Program-made: the position numbers and the translations under genes
The notes under the pieces: generated by a model
Database searches by the model: none
Told to the model about the DNA's origin: nothing
The model's input: the letters and a program-made list of their open reading frames with translations, nothing else
In this document: positions 37,464-50,861 of the stretch, piece by piece
Numbering within the stretch: the stretch's first letter is position 1
Layout: each line of letters opens with the position of its first letter
DNA from: Aeromonas veronii
GTDB taxonomy: Bacteria; Pseudomonadota; Gammaproteobacteria; Enterobacterales; Aeromonadaceae
Length of the DNA stretch: 64,000 bases
Reading direction: 5' to 3'
Assembly (NCBI RefSeq): GCF_040215105.1
Contig: NZ_CP157875.1
Coordinates: 1,045,501-1,109,500 of the forward strand

Positions 37464-38816
37464 ATGGGCGGGGTTCTCTGGAATATCGGGGCCTTCATCG
37501 TCGCCCTCGGACTGCTGGTTGCGGTCCATGAATTCGGCCACTTCTGGGTGGCCCGCCGCTGCGGCGTCAAGGTGGAGCGCTTCTCCATCGGGTTTGGCAA
37601 GGCTATCTGGCGCCGTATCGGCAAGGATGGCACCGAATACGTGCTGGCCCTGATCCCCCTCGGTGGCTATGTGAAGATGCTGGATGGTCGGGTCGATGAA
37701 CTCAAGCCCGGTGAAGAGCAACAGGCTTTCAACCACAAGAGCGTCTGGGCGCGGATGGCCATCGTCGCGGCCGGCCCCATGGCCAACTTCGTGTTTGCCC
37801 TGTTCGCCTTCTGGCTGATGTTCATGATTGGCGTCCCAAGCGTCAAGCCGATGGTTGGCGAGGTTCGCCCCGGCTCCATCGTGGCCGAGGCGGGTGTCCT
37901 GCCCGGCATGGAAATTGTCGGCGTGGGGGATGAGACCACGGGGGATTGGGAGGCGGTGACCTACGCCCTCATCAGTCACCTGGGTGATAGCTCCGTGCAG
38001 CTCAAGCTGAAAGCGGCAGATACCAGCTATGCCACCGACAAGACGCTGATGCTGGAGAGCTGGACCTTCGATCCGGACAAAGAGTCCCCCATCGGCAGCC
38101 TCGGCATCGTGCCCCTTGGCGGCAAGGTGCTGCCCGTGGTCGATGCCATCGTCCCCAACAGCGCCAGCGAGAAGGCGGGTCTGCAGGTCGGGGATCGCAT
38201 CAAGCGGGTAGGGGATGAGGCGATCACCGAGTGGACCCAGTTCGTCCAGCGGGTGCAGCACTCTCCGGAGCAGGCATTGCAGGTGACGGTGGAGCGGAAA
38301 GGCAGCGAGCTGACCCTGGCCCTGACCCCGGATGCGAAGAAAGTGAGGGGGGAACTGGTCGGTTTCGTCGGCCTGTCGCCGCAACTGGTTCCATTACCGG
38401 ATGAGTATCGAGTTCTGTTACAGTATGGGCCTTTGCAAGCCCTGTGGCATGGCCTCCAGAAGACCTGGAGCTTGATCACGCTGACCTTTGACATGATTGG
38501 CAAGCTGATCGGTGGCATCGTCTCGCTGGATAACCTGAGCGGCCCCATCTCCATTGCCAAGGGCGCCGGCAGCAGCGCCGATTACGGACTGGTCTATTTC
38601 CTCGGTTTCCTGGCGCTCATCAGCGTCAACCTGGGGATCATCAATCTGTTCCCCCTGCCGGTGCTGGATGGGGGCCATTTGGTCTACTTCCTCATCGAGG
38701 CAGTCACCGGCAAGCCGGTACCAGAAAAAATTCAGGAAGTTGGGTTCAGGATAGGCGCCGCCATTCTGATGTTACTGATGGGCATTGCGCTGTTTAATGA
38801 TTTCGCTCGCCTCTGA
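37464..38816 (+). CDS. rseP: Site-2 protease RseP
   Basis: 450 residues, the E. coli length. Inner-membrane zinc protease that cleaves RseA to release sigma-E. Zinc site [15 protein letters not shown] in the first helix; two PDZ domains in the periplasmic middle ([20 protein letters not shown] and [14 protein letters not shown]); the third zinc ligand in [16 protein letters not shown] 37464, 58 bases after dxr. Placement before bamA matches its role in outer-membrane stress. Confidence 0.97.
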   Translation: MGGVLWNIGAFIVALGLLVAVHEFGHFWVARRCGVKVERFSIGFGKAIWRRIGKDGTEYVLALIPLGGYVKMLDGRVDELKPGEEQQAFNHKSVWARMAIVAAGPMANFVFALFAFWLMFMIGVPSVKPMVGEVRPGSIVAEAGVLPGMEIVGVGDETTGDWEAVTYALISHLGDSSVQLKLKAADTSYATDKTLMLESWTFDPDKESPIGSLGIVPLGGKVLPVVDAIVPNSASEKAGLQVGDRIKRVGDEAITEWTQFVQRVQHSPEQALQVTVERKGSELTLALTPDAKKVRGELVGFVGLSPQLVPLPDEYRVLLQYGPLQALWHGLQKTWSLITLTFDMIGKLIGGIVSLDNLSGPISIAKGAGSSADYGLVYFLGFLALISVNLGIINLFPLPVLDGGHLVYFLIEAVTGKPVPEKIQEVGFRIGAAILMLLMGIALFNDFARL

Positions 38817-38850
38817 GGCTAGAGCATCAACAAGGACACATAAGAACAAA

Positions 38851-41274
38851 ATGGCTGTTAAAAAAGCATTGGTGTTGAGTTGCCTGCTGGGAGCCAGCTT
38901 CCTGGCTCAGGCGGCCCCTGCCTCTTTTGTGGTGCAAGACATTCAGGTGGAGGGTCTGCAGCGGGTGACCCTGGGCGCCGCCCTGTTGAATCTGCCGGTC
39001 CGGGTCGGTGACTCCGTCGATTCCGTGGCCCTGGCCAACGCCATCAAGCGGCTCTATGCCTCGGGCAACTTCGAGGACGTCAAGGTCTACCGTGACGGCC
39101 AGGTGCTGCAAGTCGTGGTGAAGGAACGCCCGACCATCTCCAGCATCGAATTCTCCGGCAACAAGGACATCAAGGAAGAGCAGCTGACCCAGAGCCTGGA
39201 GTCCTCCGGCATCCGGGTCGGGGATCCCCTGGATCGCACCGTGCTGAGCTCCCTCGAGAAGGGCCTCGAAGACTTCTACTACGGCGTGGGCAAGTACTCC
39301 GCCAGGGTCAAGGCCATCGTCACCCCGCTGCCCCGCAACCGGGTCGATCTGAAGTTCACCTTCGTGGAAGGGGAAGCGGCCAAGATCCAGCAGATCAACA
39401 TCGTTGGCAACCAGGTGTTCCCGGAAGAGAAGCTGCTGGCCCAGCTCTCCCTCAAGGATGACGTGCCCTGGTGGAACTTTACCGGAGACCAGCGCTACCA
39501 GAAACAGAAGCTGGCGGGCGACATCGAAGTGCTGCGCTCCTACTACATGGACCGCGGCTATATCCGCTTCCAGCAGGAGTCCACCCAGGTCTCCATGACC
39601 CCGGACAAGAAAGGGGTCTACGTCACCCTGAACATCAAGGAAGGGGACCAGTACAAGGTCTCCGGGGTGCAGATCAAGGGCGATCTCATCGATCGCGGTG
39701 GCGAGATGAAGGGGCTGATCCCCATCGAGGCCGGCAGCGTCTACTCCGCGAGCCAGGTGACCCACACCGAAGAGGTGCTCTCCAAGTTCCTCGGCCGTTA
39801 CGGCTACGCCTATCCCAAGGTGACCACCTTCCCCCAGGTCAATGACGCCACCAAAGAGGTCGAGCTCATCGTCAACGTGGAGCCGGGCCCCCGTGTCTAC
39901 GTGCGCAACATCAACTTCACCGGCAACGTCACCACCAAGGACGAAGTGCTGCGTCGCGAGATGCGTCAGATGGAAGGCACCTGGCTCTCCTCCGACAACG
40001 TCGAGCAGTCCAAGACCCGTCTCAACCGTCTGGGCTTCTTCGAGAGTGCCGAAGTGGACACCAAGCGGGTGGCGGGCAGCGATGACCAGGTCGATCTCGA
40101 CTTCAAGGTCAAGGAGCAGCCGGCCGGTTCCATCAACGCTGGTATCGGCTACGGCACCGAATCGGGCCTGAGCCTGCAGGCGGGTCTGCAGCAGGACAAC
40201 TTCATGGGTACCGGCAAGAAGATCGGTATCAACGCCAGCACCAACGACTACTCGAAGAACATCGATCTCAGCTATAACGATCCCTACTTCACCGTCGACG
40301 GGGTCAGCCTGGGCGGTCGCCTCTACTACAACAAGTTCAGCGCGGCCGACGCCAACATCGTGGACTACGAGAACACCACCATCGGCTTCCGCCTCTCCAG
40401 TGGTTTCCCGGTCAACGAGAACAACCGTCTCGACTTCAGCCTCGGCTACGAGAACAACAAGCTGTCCCAGCCCAACCCCTATGTCCAGGTGGATGAGTTC
40501 TGGAAGGTGTACCAGTCCAACCTGGATGGCGAGAACCGCATGGTGTTCAACACCGTCGACGTCACCGCCGGCTGGACCCGTTCCACCCTCAACAAGGGCC
40601 AGTTCCCGACTGCGGGGGATCGTCAGCGGGTCAACGCCAAGGTGACCGTGCCGGGCATGGACTTGCAGTACTTCAAGCTCAATGCCGAAGACGCACATTA
40701 TTTCCCGTTTGATGCGGATCACCAGTGGGTCATGCTGGCCAAGGCCCGTGCCTCCTACGGTAACGGCTATGGCAGCAACGGCGACTACGATCATGTGCTG
40801 CCGTTCTTCGAGAACTACTATGCCGGTGGCTTCGATACCCTGCGCGGTTTCAAGAGCAACACCGTGGGTCCGAAGGCGCTCTACTACTACAACCTGGGCG
40901 GTAACGACGTGATCCAGGGCACCGACAGCTCGGTGGGGGGCAACGCCCTGGCGGTGGCTTCCCTGGAGATGATAGTGCCGACGCCGTTCGCGTCCGAGAG
41001 CTATCAGCCCCAGCTGCGGACCAGCTTCTTCATCGATGCCGGTACCGTGTGGGACACCACGTTCGACTACAGCGATTACCAGAACCGTTGCTTCAGTGGC
41101 TGTAACTATCTGATGGACTATTCTGACCCCAGCAATATCCGGATGTCCGCCGGCCTCTCCCTGCAGTGGCTCTCCCCCATGGGCCCCCTGGTGTTCGTGC
41201 TGGCACAACCGCTCAAGAAATACGAAGGGGACGATACCGAAGTCTTCTCCTTCAACATCGGCCGCACCTTCTAA
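38851..41274 (+). CDS. bamA: Outer-membrane protein assembly factor BamA
   Basis: 807 residues (810 in E. coli). Signal peptide ending SFLAQA, five POTRA domains (to about 420), then a 16-strand barrel with the L6 motif [12 protein letters not shown] and a C-terminal phenylalanine (FNIGRTF). Core of the BAM insertase for outer-membrane beta-barrels such as the LamB encoded at 21-23 kb. ATG 38851 gives a standard signal peptide ([17 protein letters not shown]); the open frame upstream overlaps rseP. Confidence 0.97.
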   Translation: MAVKKALVLSCLLGASFLAQAAPASFVVQDIQVEGLQRVTLGAALLNLPVRVGDSVDSVALANAIKRLYASGNFEDVKVYRDGQVLQVVVKERPTISSIEFSGNKDIKEEQLTQSLESSGIRVGDPLDRTVLSSLEKGLEDFYYGVGKYSARVKAIVTPLPRNRVDLKFTFVEGEAAKIQQINIVGNQVFPEEKLLAQLSLKDDVPWWNFTGDQRYQKQKLAGDIEVLRSYYMDRGYIRFQQESTQVSMTPDKKGVYVTLNIKEGDQYKVSGVQIKGDLIDRGGEMKGLIPIEAGSVYSASQVTHTEEVLSKFLGRYGYAYPKVTTFPQVNDATKEVELIVNVEPGPRVYVRNINFTGNVTTKDEVLRREMRQMEGTWLSSDNVEQSKTRLNRLGFFESAEVDTKRVAGSDDQVDLDFKVKEQPAGSINAGIGYGTESGLSLQAGLQQDNFMGTGKKIGINASTNDYSKNIDLSYNDPYFTVDGVSLGGRLYYNKFSAADANIVDYENTTIGFRLSSGFPVNENNRLDFSLGYENNKLSQPNPYVQVDEFWKVYQSNLDGENRMVFNTVDVTAGWTRSTLNKGQFPTAGDRQRVNAKVTVPGMDLQYFKLNAEDAHYFPFDADHQWVMLAKARASYGNGYGSNGDYDHVLPFFENYYAGGFDTLRGFKSNTVGPKALYYYNLGGNDVIQGTDSSVGGNALAVASLEMIVPTPFASESYQPQLRTSFFIDAGTVWDTTFDYSDYQNRCFSGCNYLMDYSDPSNIRMSAGLSLQWLSPMGPLVFVLAQPLKKYEGDDTEVFSFNIGRTF

Positions 41275-41277
41275 CGA

Positions 41278-41334
41278 GTTGCGCGGATGTTCCCCCCACC
41301 CAGGTGGGGGGTATTCAATGATGGGGCGCGCAAC
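41278..41334 (+). promoter_or_regulatory. Nested RNA hairpin between bamA and skp
   Basis: An outer perfect stem GTTGCGCG (41278-41285) with CGCGCAAC (41327-41334) encloses an inner perfect stem CCCCCCAC-CCAG-GTGGGGGG (41292-41311). No T-tract follows, so it is not a simple terminator; it may stabilise or partially attenuate mRNA. Confidence 0.55.
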
Positions 41335-41426
41335 GGGCGAGCCTCACCAGGCAACAGGCGGTCTTGAGACTGCTTGCACAATCGAGTAAATCAGGTAGCC
41401 CTCAACCGAGGGACCAAGGAGTAAGT

Positions 41427-41939
41427 GTGAAGAAAGCGTTGAAAGTAGCTGGTTTGAGTCTTGCACTGATGGCTGCCGGTATGGGCTCCGCCTGGGCTGA
41501 TACCAAGATCGCCGTGGTCGACATGAGCGAAGTCTTCCAGAAGTTGCCCCAGCGTGACGCCGTGGCCAAGAAGCTCAAGAGCGAATTCGAGCCGCGCATG
41601 CGCGAGCTGCAGAAGCTGGAGTCCGACGGCCAGAAGCTGGTCGAGAAGTTCAAGAAGGATGAAGCCTTCATGAGCAACGACCAGAAGAAGCAGAACCAGG
41701 AGAAACTGGCCAAGCTGCAGATGGAATTCAACCAGAAGCGTCAGGCCTTCGAGCAGGACAATGGTCGTCGTCAGGCCGAAGAGCGTGGCAAGATCCTGAC
41801 CAAGGTACAGGCTGCCATCGATTCCATCGCCAAGAGCAATGGTTATGATCTGGTGCTGGAGCGCAATGCCGCCCCGTATGCCGCCAGCAAGATGGACATC
41901 TCTGCCCAGGTTATTTCTCAGGTAAGCAAGAGCAACTAA
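41427..41939 (+). CDS. skp: Periplasmic chaperone Skp (OmpH)
   Basis: 170 residues (161 in E. coli). Holdase that carries unfolded outer-membrane proteins to BAM. Signal peptide ending SAWA, then DTKIAVVDMSEVFQKLPQRD and long charged helices forming the tentacles (KKQNQEKLAKLQMEFNQKRQ). The start is GTG 41427 with AAGGAG five bases upstream, giving VKKALKVAGLSLALM. Ends four bases before lpxD. Confidence 0.95.
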   Translation: MKKALKVAGLSLALMAAGMGSAWADTKIAVVDMSEVFQKLPQRDAVAKKLKSEFEPRMRELQKLESDGQKLVEKFKKDEAFMSNDQKKQNQEKLAKLQMEFNQKRQAFEQDNGRRQAEERGKILTKVQAAIDSIAKSNGYDLVLERNAAPYAASKMDISAQVISQVSKSN

Positions 41940-41942
41940 TTG

Positions 41943-42962
41943 ATGGCATTCACTCTCGCACAGCTGGCCCAGCAACTGGGGGCCCAGGTTCATGGGGATG
42001 GAACCCAGGAAATCCGCAAGGTCGCGACACTGGAAAAGGCCGGGGAGGGTGATATCACCTTCCTGTCCAACAAGAAGTACCGCCACTATCTGGAGCAGAG
42101 CAAGGCCACGGCCGTGCTCATCACCGAGGCGGACTTGCCCTTCTGTCCCACCAATGCCCTGGTGCTCAAAGACCCCTACGTGGGCTTTGCCCGGGTAGCC
42201 CAACTGCTGGACACCACCCCGCAGCCGGCCACGGATATCCATCCGAGCGCCGTCATCGCGGCAAATGTGCAACTGGGCGAGAGAGTGGCCATCGGCGCCA
42301 ATGCCGTCATCGAATCCGGCGTCGTGCTGGGGGATGACGTGCGCATCGGCCCGGGTTGTTTCGTTGGCCAGAATACCCGACTGGGAGCGCGCTCCCGGTT
42401 GTGGGCCAACGTCACCCTCTATCACAACGTGACCCTGGGCACGGACTGTCTGGTGCAAGCCGGCACCGTGATCGGGGCCGACGGTTTCGGTTATGCCAAC
42501 GAGCGTGGCGAGTGGATCAAGATCCCCCAGCTCGGCGGCGTGACCATCGGCAATCGGGTCGAAATCGGGGCCTGTACCACCATTGACCGGGGTGCGCTGG
42601 AAGATACCCGCATCGCGGACAACGTCATCATCGACAACCAGTGCCAGATAGCTCACAACGTCGAGATTGGCTACGGCACCGCCGTGGCGGGCTCCACCGT
42701 GATGGCCGGTAGTCTCAAGGTCGGCAAATACTGTATCATTGGCGGCGCTTCCGTCTTCAACGGGCACATGGAGATCTGCGACCAGGCCACCGTCACCGGT
42801 ATGGCCATGGTGATGCGACCCATTACCGAGCCCGGTGTCTACTCCTCCGGCATCCCCCTGCAGACCAATAAAGAGTGGCGCAAGACCGCCGCCCGGGTGA
42901 TGCGTATCGAAGAGATGCACAAGCGGTTGAGCCGACTTGAGAAAAAGCTGGATCAAGAATAA
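41943..42962 (+). CDS. lpxD: UDP-3-O-(3-hydroxyacyl)glucosamine N-acyltransferase
   Basis: 339 residues (341 in E. coli). Third step of lipid A synthesis. N-terminal uridine-binding domain, left-handed beta-helix of hexapeptides ([23 protein letters not shown]), catalytic His region [20 protein letters not shown], and a C-terminal helix. ATG 41943 is chosen over an in-frame TTG one codon earlier. Confidence 0.97.
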   Translation: MAFTLAQLAQQLGAQVHGDGTQEIRKVATLEKAGEGDITFLSNKKYRHYLEQSKATAVLITEADLPFCPTNALVLKDPYVGFARVAQLLDTTPQPATDIHPSAVIAANVQLGERVAIGANAVIESGVVLGDDVRIGPGCFVGQNTRLGARSRLWANVTLYHNVTLGTDCLVQAGTVIGADGFGYANERGEWIKIPQLGGVTIGNRVEIGACTTIDRGALEDTRIADNVIIDNQCQIAHNVEIGYGTAVAGSTVMAGSLKVGKYCIIGGASVFNGHMEICDQATVTGMAMVMRPITEPGVYSSGIPLQTNKEWRKTAARVMRIEEMHKRLSRLEKKLDQE

Positions 42963-42986
42963 TCACGATTGGTATAGGGTACTGTT

Positions 42987-43448
42987 TTGACTACTGAAAA
43001 GAAGAGCCTGGGTATCCAGGAAATCATGGACTTGCTGCCCCACCGTTATCCCTTCCTGATGGTGGACAAGGTCGAGAACTACGAGATCAGCGATGAGCGC
43101 AAGACCCTGCGTGCCATCAAGAACGTCTCCTTCAACGAGCCGATCTTTCAAGGCCACTTCCCGGCCAAGCCGGTGTTCCCCGGCGTGCTGATCCTGGAAG
43201 CCATGGCGCAAGCCACCGGCATCCTGGCCTTTACCATGGTGGGCAAGCCGTCCCCCAACGAACTCTATTACTTTGCCTCCATCGACAACGCGCGCTTCAA
43301 GCGCCCGGTCGGTCCTGGCGACCAGCTGGTGCTGGATGTGGAGTTCCTGAAAGAGCGCCGCGGCATTGCCAAGTTCACCGGTGTTGCTACCGTTGATGGT
43401 GACATTGTCTGCACCGCCGAGCTGATGTGCGCCAAACGCGAGGTTTAA
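42987..43448 (+). CDS. fabZ: 3-hydroxyacyl-ACP dehydratase FabZ
   Basis: 153 residues (151 in E. coli). Hot-dog-fold dehydratase of fatty-acid elongation, also using the hydroxyacyl-ACP substrates that LpxA and LpxD need. Catalytic His in [13 protein letters not shown] (about residue 57) and Glu in [11 protein letters not shown]. The start is TTG 42987 ([10 protein letters not shown]), as in E. coli. Confidence 0.97.
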   Translation: MTTEKKSLGIQEIMDLLPHRYPFLMVDKVENYEISDERKTLRAIKNVSFNEPIFQGHFPAKPVFPGVLILEAMAQATGILAFTMVGKPSPNELYYFASIDNARFKRPVGPGDQLVLDVEFLKERRGIAKFTGVATVDGDIVCTAELMCAKREV

Positions 43449-43453
43449 CGAAC

Positions 43454-44245
43454 GTGATCGATCAGACTGCCATCATTCACGAGACCGCCATCGTCCATGA
43501 GACCGCAGTGATTGGCAAAGGGGTTGAAATCGGCCCCTTCTCCGTCATTGGCGCCGAGGTGGAAATCGGCGACAACACCTGGGTAGGCTCCCATGTGTTG
43601 ATCAAGGGGCCCACCAAGATCGGTCGCGGCAACAAGATCTTCCAGCACAGCTCCATCGGTGAGGATTGCCAGGACAAGAAGTACGCCGGCGAGCGCACCT
43701 TCCTCGAGATCGGCGACAACAACGTCTTTCGCGAGAACTGCACCGTGCACCGTGGCACCACCCAGGATCACGCCCTGACCAAGGTGGGCAGCGGCAACCT
43801 GTTCATGGTCAACGTGCACGTGGCTCACGACTGCATCATCGGTGACAACTGCATCTTCGCCAACAACGCGACCCTGGCGGGTCACGTGGTGATTGGCGAC
43901 TTCGTCATCTTCGGTGGCCTCTCCGCCATCCATCAGTTCGGCCGTGTCGGCTCCCACGCCTTCGTCGGTGGCTGCGCCGCCCTGAACAAGGACGTGCCGC
44001 CCTATGTGATGGCCGCCGGCAACTACGCCAAGCCGTTCGGGGTCAACTCCGAAGGATTGCGTCGTCGCGGTTACAGCCCGGAAGCGATTTCTGCGGTAAA
44101 ACGCGCCTATAAAGAAATTTTCCGCTCCGGCAAGACCATCGAAGAGGTACTTCCCGTACTGACCGAGATGGCGGCCAGCGAACCTGCCGTTCAGCTCTAT
44201 GTGGATTTCCTCAAAGACAACGAGCGCGGGATCATTCGTGCCTAA
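43454..44245 (+). CDS. lpxA: UDP-N-acetylglucosamine O-acyltransferase LpxA
   Basis: 263 residues (262 in E. coli). First step of lipid A synthesis. Hexapeptide beta-helix; catalytic His in [14 protein letters not shown], then [13 protein letters not shown] and a C-terminal helical domain. GTG start at 43454 ([12 protein letters not shown]); the frame continues upstream only inside fabZ. Overlaps lpxB by 8 bases. Confidence 0.97.
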   Translation: MIDQTAIIHETAIVHETAVIGKGVEIGPFSVIGAEVEIGDNTWVGSHVLIKGPTKIGRGNKIFQHSSIGEDCQDKKYAGERTFLEIGDNNVFRENCTVHRGTTQDHALTKVGSGNLFMVNVHVAHDCIIGDNCIFANNATLAGHVVIGDFVIFGGLSAIHQFGRVGSHAFVGGCAALNKDVPPYVMAAGNYAKPFGVNSEGLRRRGYSPEAISAVKRAYKEIFRSGKTIEEVLPVLTEMAASEPAVQLYVDFLKDNERGIIRA

Positions 44246-45377
44246 GCCCTTTCGCATCGGCATCGTCGCCGGAGAGACCTCCGGCGACATCCTGGCAGCC
44301 GGCCTGGTGCGCGAGCTCAAGGCACGCTACCCCGATGCCCAGTTTGAAGGCATCGCCGGGCCGCGCATGCAGGCCCTCGGCGTCAAGGCCCTGTTCGAGA
44401 TGGAGGAGCTCTCCGTCATGGGCATCAGCGAGGTGCTGGGGCGTCTTCCCCGCATCCTGCAGGTGCGCCGCGAGCTGCTGCGCCACTTCATCGCCAATCC
44501 GCCCGATATCTTCATCGGCGTGGATGCACCGGATTTCAATATCGGGGTGGAGCTGAAGCTGCGCCGCGCCGGTATCAAGACGGTTCACTATGTCAGCCCC
44601 TCCGTCTGGGCCTGGCGTCAGAGCCGCATTCACAAGATCAAGGCCGCCACCGACATGGTGCTCGCCTTCCTGCCGTTCGAGAAGGCCTTCTACGACCGCT
44701 TCGATGCCCCCTGCCGCTTCGTCGGGCACACCATGGCCGATGCCATCCCCCTCGAGCCGGATCAGGGTGCCGTGCGCAAAGAGCTGGGCATAGACCCCTC
44801 CCGCCGCTGGCTGGCGGTACTGCCCGGCAGTCGCACCGCCGAAGTGGCCTTCATGGCCCCGGTCTTTCTCGAGGCGTGCAAGCAGCTGACCGTTCACTGC
44901 CCGGATCTCGGCTTCATCGTGCCGCTGGTCAATGCCAAACGGCGCGAGCAGTTCCTCGCCATCAAGGCGGAGGTGGCCCCGGACCTCAACATGGTGTTCC
45001 TCGATGAGCAGGGCCGTGAGGCCATGATCGCCGCCGACGTGGTGATGCTGGCCTCGGGCACCGCGGCGCTGGAAGCCATGCTGGTGAAAAAACCCATGGT
45101 GGTGGGCTACAAACTCAAGCCGTTCAGCTACTGGCTGGCCCAGTGGCTGGTGAAAACGGATTATGTCTCCCTGCCGAACCTCCTGGCGGACAAGATGCTG
45201 GTGCCCGAGCTCATCCAGCACGAGTGCACCCCCTGCAATCTGGTGCAGGAGGTCAACAAACTGCTGGACAACGACAACCGCGAGCTCATCGCCACCTTCA
45301 CCCGGTTGCATCAGCAGATCCGCTGCAACGCGGATGTGCAGGCGGCAGAGGCCGTGGCCGAGCTGCTGGACAGATAG
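44238..45377 (+). CDS. lpxB: Lipid-A-disaccharide synthase
   Basis: 379 residues (382 in E. coli). GT-B fold peripheral membrane enzyme that joins UDP-diacylglucosamine and lipid [21 protein letters not shown] at the N-terminus, [15 protein letters not shown], and the donor-site segment [23 protein letters not shown] start 44238, overlapping the last codons of lpxA. Confidence 0.97.
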   Translation: MPKPFRIGIVAGETSGDILAAGLVRELKARYPDAQFEGIAGPRMQALGVKALFEMEELSVMGISEVLGRLPRILQVRRELLRHFIANPPDIFIGVDAPDFNIGVELKLRRAGIKTVHYVSPSVWAWRQSRIHKIKAATDMVLAFLPFEKAFYDRFDAPCRFVGHTMADAIPLEPDQGAVRKELGIDPSRRWLAVLPGSRTAEVAFMAPVFLEACKQLTVHCPDLGFIVPLVNAKRREQFLAIKAEVAPDLNMVFLDEQGREAMIAADVVMLASGTAALEAMLVKKPMVVGYKLKPFSYWLAQWLVKTDYVSLPNLLADKMLVPELIQHECTPCNLVQEVNKLLDNDNRELIATFTRLHQQIRCNADVQAAEAVAELLDR

Positions 45378-45454
45378 AGCGTGGCGGGTCGCCATCGGCG
45401 TGATGTTGTGCTGACACTGGCCCTGCGGGGCCGGTTTTGATTCAAGGCTTTGAT

Positions 45455-46045
45455 ATGCAAATCGAGATTCCACAAGACAAGCGAGTGGCCGGGGTTGATG
45501 AAGTGGGCCGTGGCCCCCTGGTGGGGGACGTGGTCACCGCCGCGGTGATCCTGGATCCGGCGAACCCTATCGCAGGCCTCGCCGACTCCAAGAAACTCTC
45601 CGAGAAGAAGCGCCTCGCCTTGTTCAGCGAAATCAAGGAGAAGGCCCTGGCCTTCGCCATCGGCCGCGCCAGCCCGGCGGAGATCGACGAGCTCAACATC
45701 CTGCACGCCACCATGCTGGCGATGCAGCGGGCCGTGGCTGGGCTGAATGTGACGCCCGAGCTGGTGTTCATCGACGGCAACCGCTGCCCGGCCCTGCCCA
45801 TGGAAGCCCGCGCCGTGGTCAAGGGAGACAGCCTGGTGGCCGCCATCAGTGCCGCCTCCATCCTTGCCAAGGTGACCCGGGATGCGGAGATGACCGAGCT
45901 GGACAGCCGCCACCCCGAATACGGGTTCGCCCGCCACAAGGGCTACCCCACCGCCGAACACCTCGCCATCCTGGCCGAGCGTGGCCCCCTGCCCGAATAC
46001 CGGCAGAGCTTCAAACCGGTGCGCCGCGCCCTGGGGATCGAATAA
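45455..46045 (+). CDS. rnhB: Ribonuclease HII
   Basis: 196 residues (198 in E. coli). It cuts 5' to ribonucleotides in DNA. Catalytic acids in [17 protein letters not shown] and in the LVFIDGNR region, with [21 protein letters not shown] following. ATG 45455 with AAGG upstream is used; an in-frame TTG at 45437 would add six residues. Its stop codon directly abuts the dnaE start. Confidence 0.96.
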   Translation: MQIEIPQDKRVAGVDEVGRGPLVGDVVTAAVILDPANPIAGLADSKKLSEKKRLALFSEIKEKALAFAIGRASPAEIDELNILHATMLAMQRAVAGLNVTPELVFIDGNRCPALPMEARAVVKGDSLVAAISAASILAKVTRDAEMTELDSRHPEYGFARHKGYPTAEHLAILAERGPLPEYRQSFKPVRRALGIE

Positions 46046-49525
<3,480 letters not shown>

Positions 49526-49541
49526 AGGATCTATTGTCCCT

Positions 49542-50492
49542 ATGAGTCTTTTTCTGGATTTTGAACAGCCGATCGCCGAATTGCAGGCACAGATCGATGA
49601 ACTTCGCCATGTGAGCGAGCATAACAATGCCGTGGACTTGAGCGAGGACATTCGCCGGCTGGAGAAGAAAAACGAAGAGCTGACCAAGAAGATCTTCGGC
49701 GATCTGGGGGCCTGGCAGGTATCCCAGATGGCACGTCATCCCCAGCGCCCTTACACCCTCGACTACATCGAGCAGATCTTCACCGATTTTGACGAACTGG
49801 CGGGCGATCGCGCCTATGCCGATGACAAGGCCATCGTCGGCGGTATCGCCCGTCTCGACGGCGAGCCGGTGATGATCATCGGTCACCAGAAGGGTCGCGA
49901 GACCAAGGAGAAGATCAAGCGCAACTTCGGCATGCCGCGCCCGGAAGGGTACCGCAAAGCCCTGCGCCTGATGGAGATGGCCGAGCGCTTCAAGATGCCG
50001 ATCATCACCTTCATCGACACCCCGGGCGCCTACCCTGGCGTGGGGGCCGAGGAGCGTGGCCAGTCCGAGGCCATTGCCCGCAACCTGAAGGTCATGGCCG
50101 GTCTGACCGTGCCCGTGGTCTGCACCGTCATCGGTGAAGGTGGCTCAGGCGGCGCCCTGGCTATCGGCGTCGGCGATCGGGTCAACATGCTGCAGTACTC
50201 CACCTACTCCGTCATCTCGCCGGAAGGGTGCGCCTCCATCCTGTGGAAGAGCGCTGACAAGGCACCGGTGGCCGCCGATGCCATGGGCATCACCGCCCAG
50301 CGTCTGAAGGAGCTCAAGCTCATTGACCATATCGTCCAGGAGCCCCTCGGTGGCGCCCACCGGGATGTGGAGCAGATGGCCAAGAGCCTCAAGACCCGTA
50401 TCAAGCAGGATCTGGACGCCCTGCGTCCGCTCGACAGCGAGCAACTGCTGGAGCAGCGCTACCAGCGTCTGCTGGGTTACGGCTACTGCTAA
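49542..50492 (+). CDS. accA: Acetyl-CoA carboxylase carboxyltransferase subunit alpha
   Basis: 316 residues (319 in E. coli). With AccD it transfers carboxyl from biotin to acetyl-CoA, giving malonyl-CoA for fatty acids. [20 protein letters not shown] at the start and oxyanion-hole segments [20 protein letters not shown] and [18 protein letters not shown] 49542, 16 bases after dnaE. In E. coli the next gene is ldcC, a lysine decarboxylase; here the cad cluster follows. Confidence 0.97.
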   Translation: MSLFLDFEQPIAELQAQIDELRHVSEHNNAVDLSEDIRRLEKKNEELTKKIFGDLGAWQVSQMARHPQRPYTLDYIEQIFTDFDELAGDRAYADDKAIVGGIARLDGEPVMIIGHQKGRETKEKIKRNFGMPRPEGYRKALRLMEMAERFKMPIITFIDTPGAYPGVGAEERGQSEAIARNLKVMAGLTVPVVCTVIGEGGSGGALAIGVGDRVNMLQYSTYSVISPEGCASILWKSADKAPVAADAMGITAQRLKELKLIDHIVQEPLGGAHRDVEQMAKSLKTRIKQDLDALRPLDSEQLLEQRYQRLLGYGYC

Positions 50493-50514
50493 GCTCCCAC
50501 AGCCAGCGATCTCA

Positions 50515-50541
50515 AGCCCCCGCACCGTCGGGGGCTTTTTT
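50515..50541 (+). terminator. Terminator after accA
   Basis: AGCCCCCG-CACCGT-CGGGGGCT followed by TTTTT; closes the long rpsB-to-accA gene block. Confidence 0.92.
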
Positions 50542-50861
50542 TATGCCTTCATGCTGTGGTACGGCCGTTTTGTGGTCAATGTGATGGCTTTTTTGGCAAG
50601 ATACAGCGTAAATCCCCCGTGGGATCAAGCCAGCGCCAGATAATCGGTGAAAGAAGTGGGATCTGGCTCCCGTTTTGCTTAAAGTGTTTCTCTCCCGTGC
50701 TCAGGCCGGGATCCCGCAAGGATGCTCTTAGGACGCAGGCAGGTCTCATCTGCTGACTCTCAGGCATCGCCAGATGGCCCCATTCAATGCCCTGTACCCG
50801 GTCAGTCACCCCTGTCGCGTCACTCTCATCGTGCATAGCCCCCATCTGCAGTGAGTGAAAC
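50542..50861 (+). other. Upstream region of cadC
   Basis: 320 bases without a gene I can support. It should contain the cadC promoter. I found no confident -10/-35 pair, operator or riboswitch. Confidence 0.4.

Noticed and set aside
38827-41208. 793-codon minus-strand ORF opposite bamA
   Set aside because: Mirror frame of bamA with low-complexity composition.
45419-45438. Possible terminator between lpxB and rnhB
   Set aside because: The GGCCC-TGCG-GGGCC stem is only five base pairs with a weak T-tract, and the genes are otherwise in one conserved operon.
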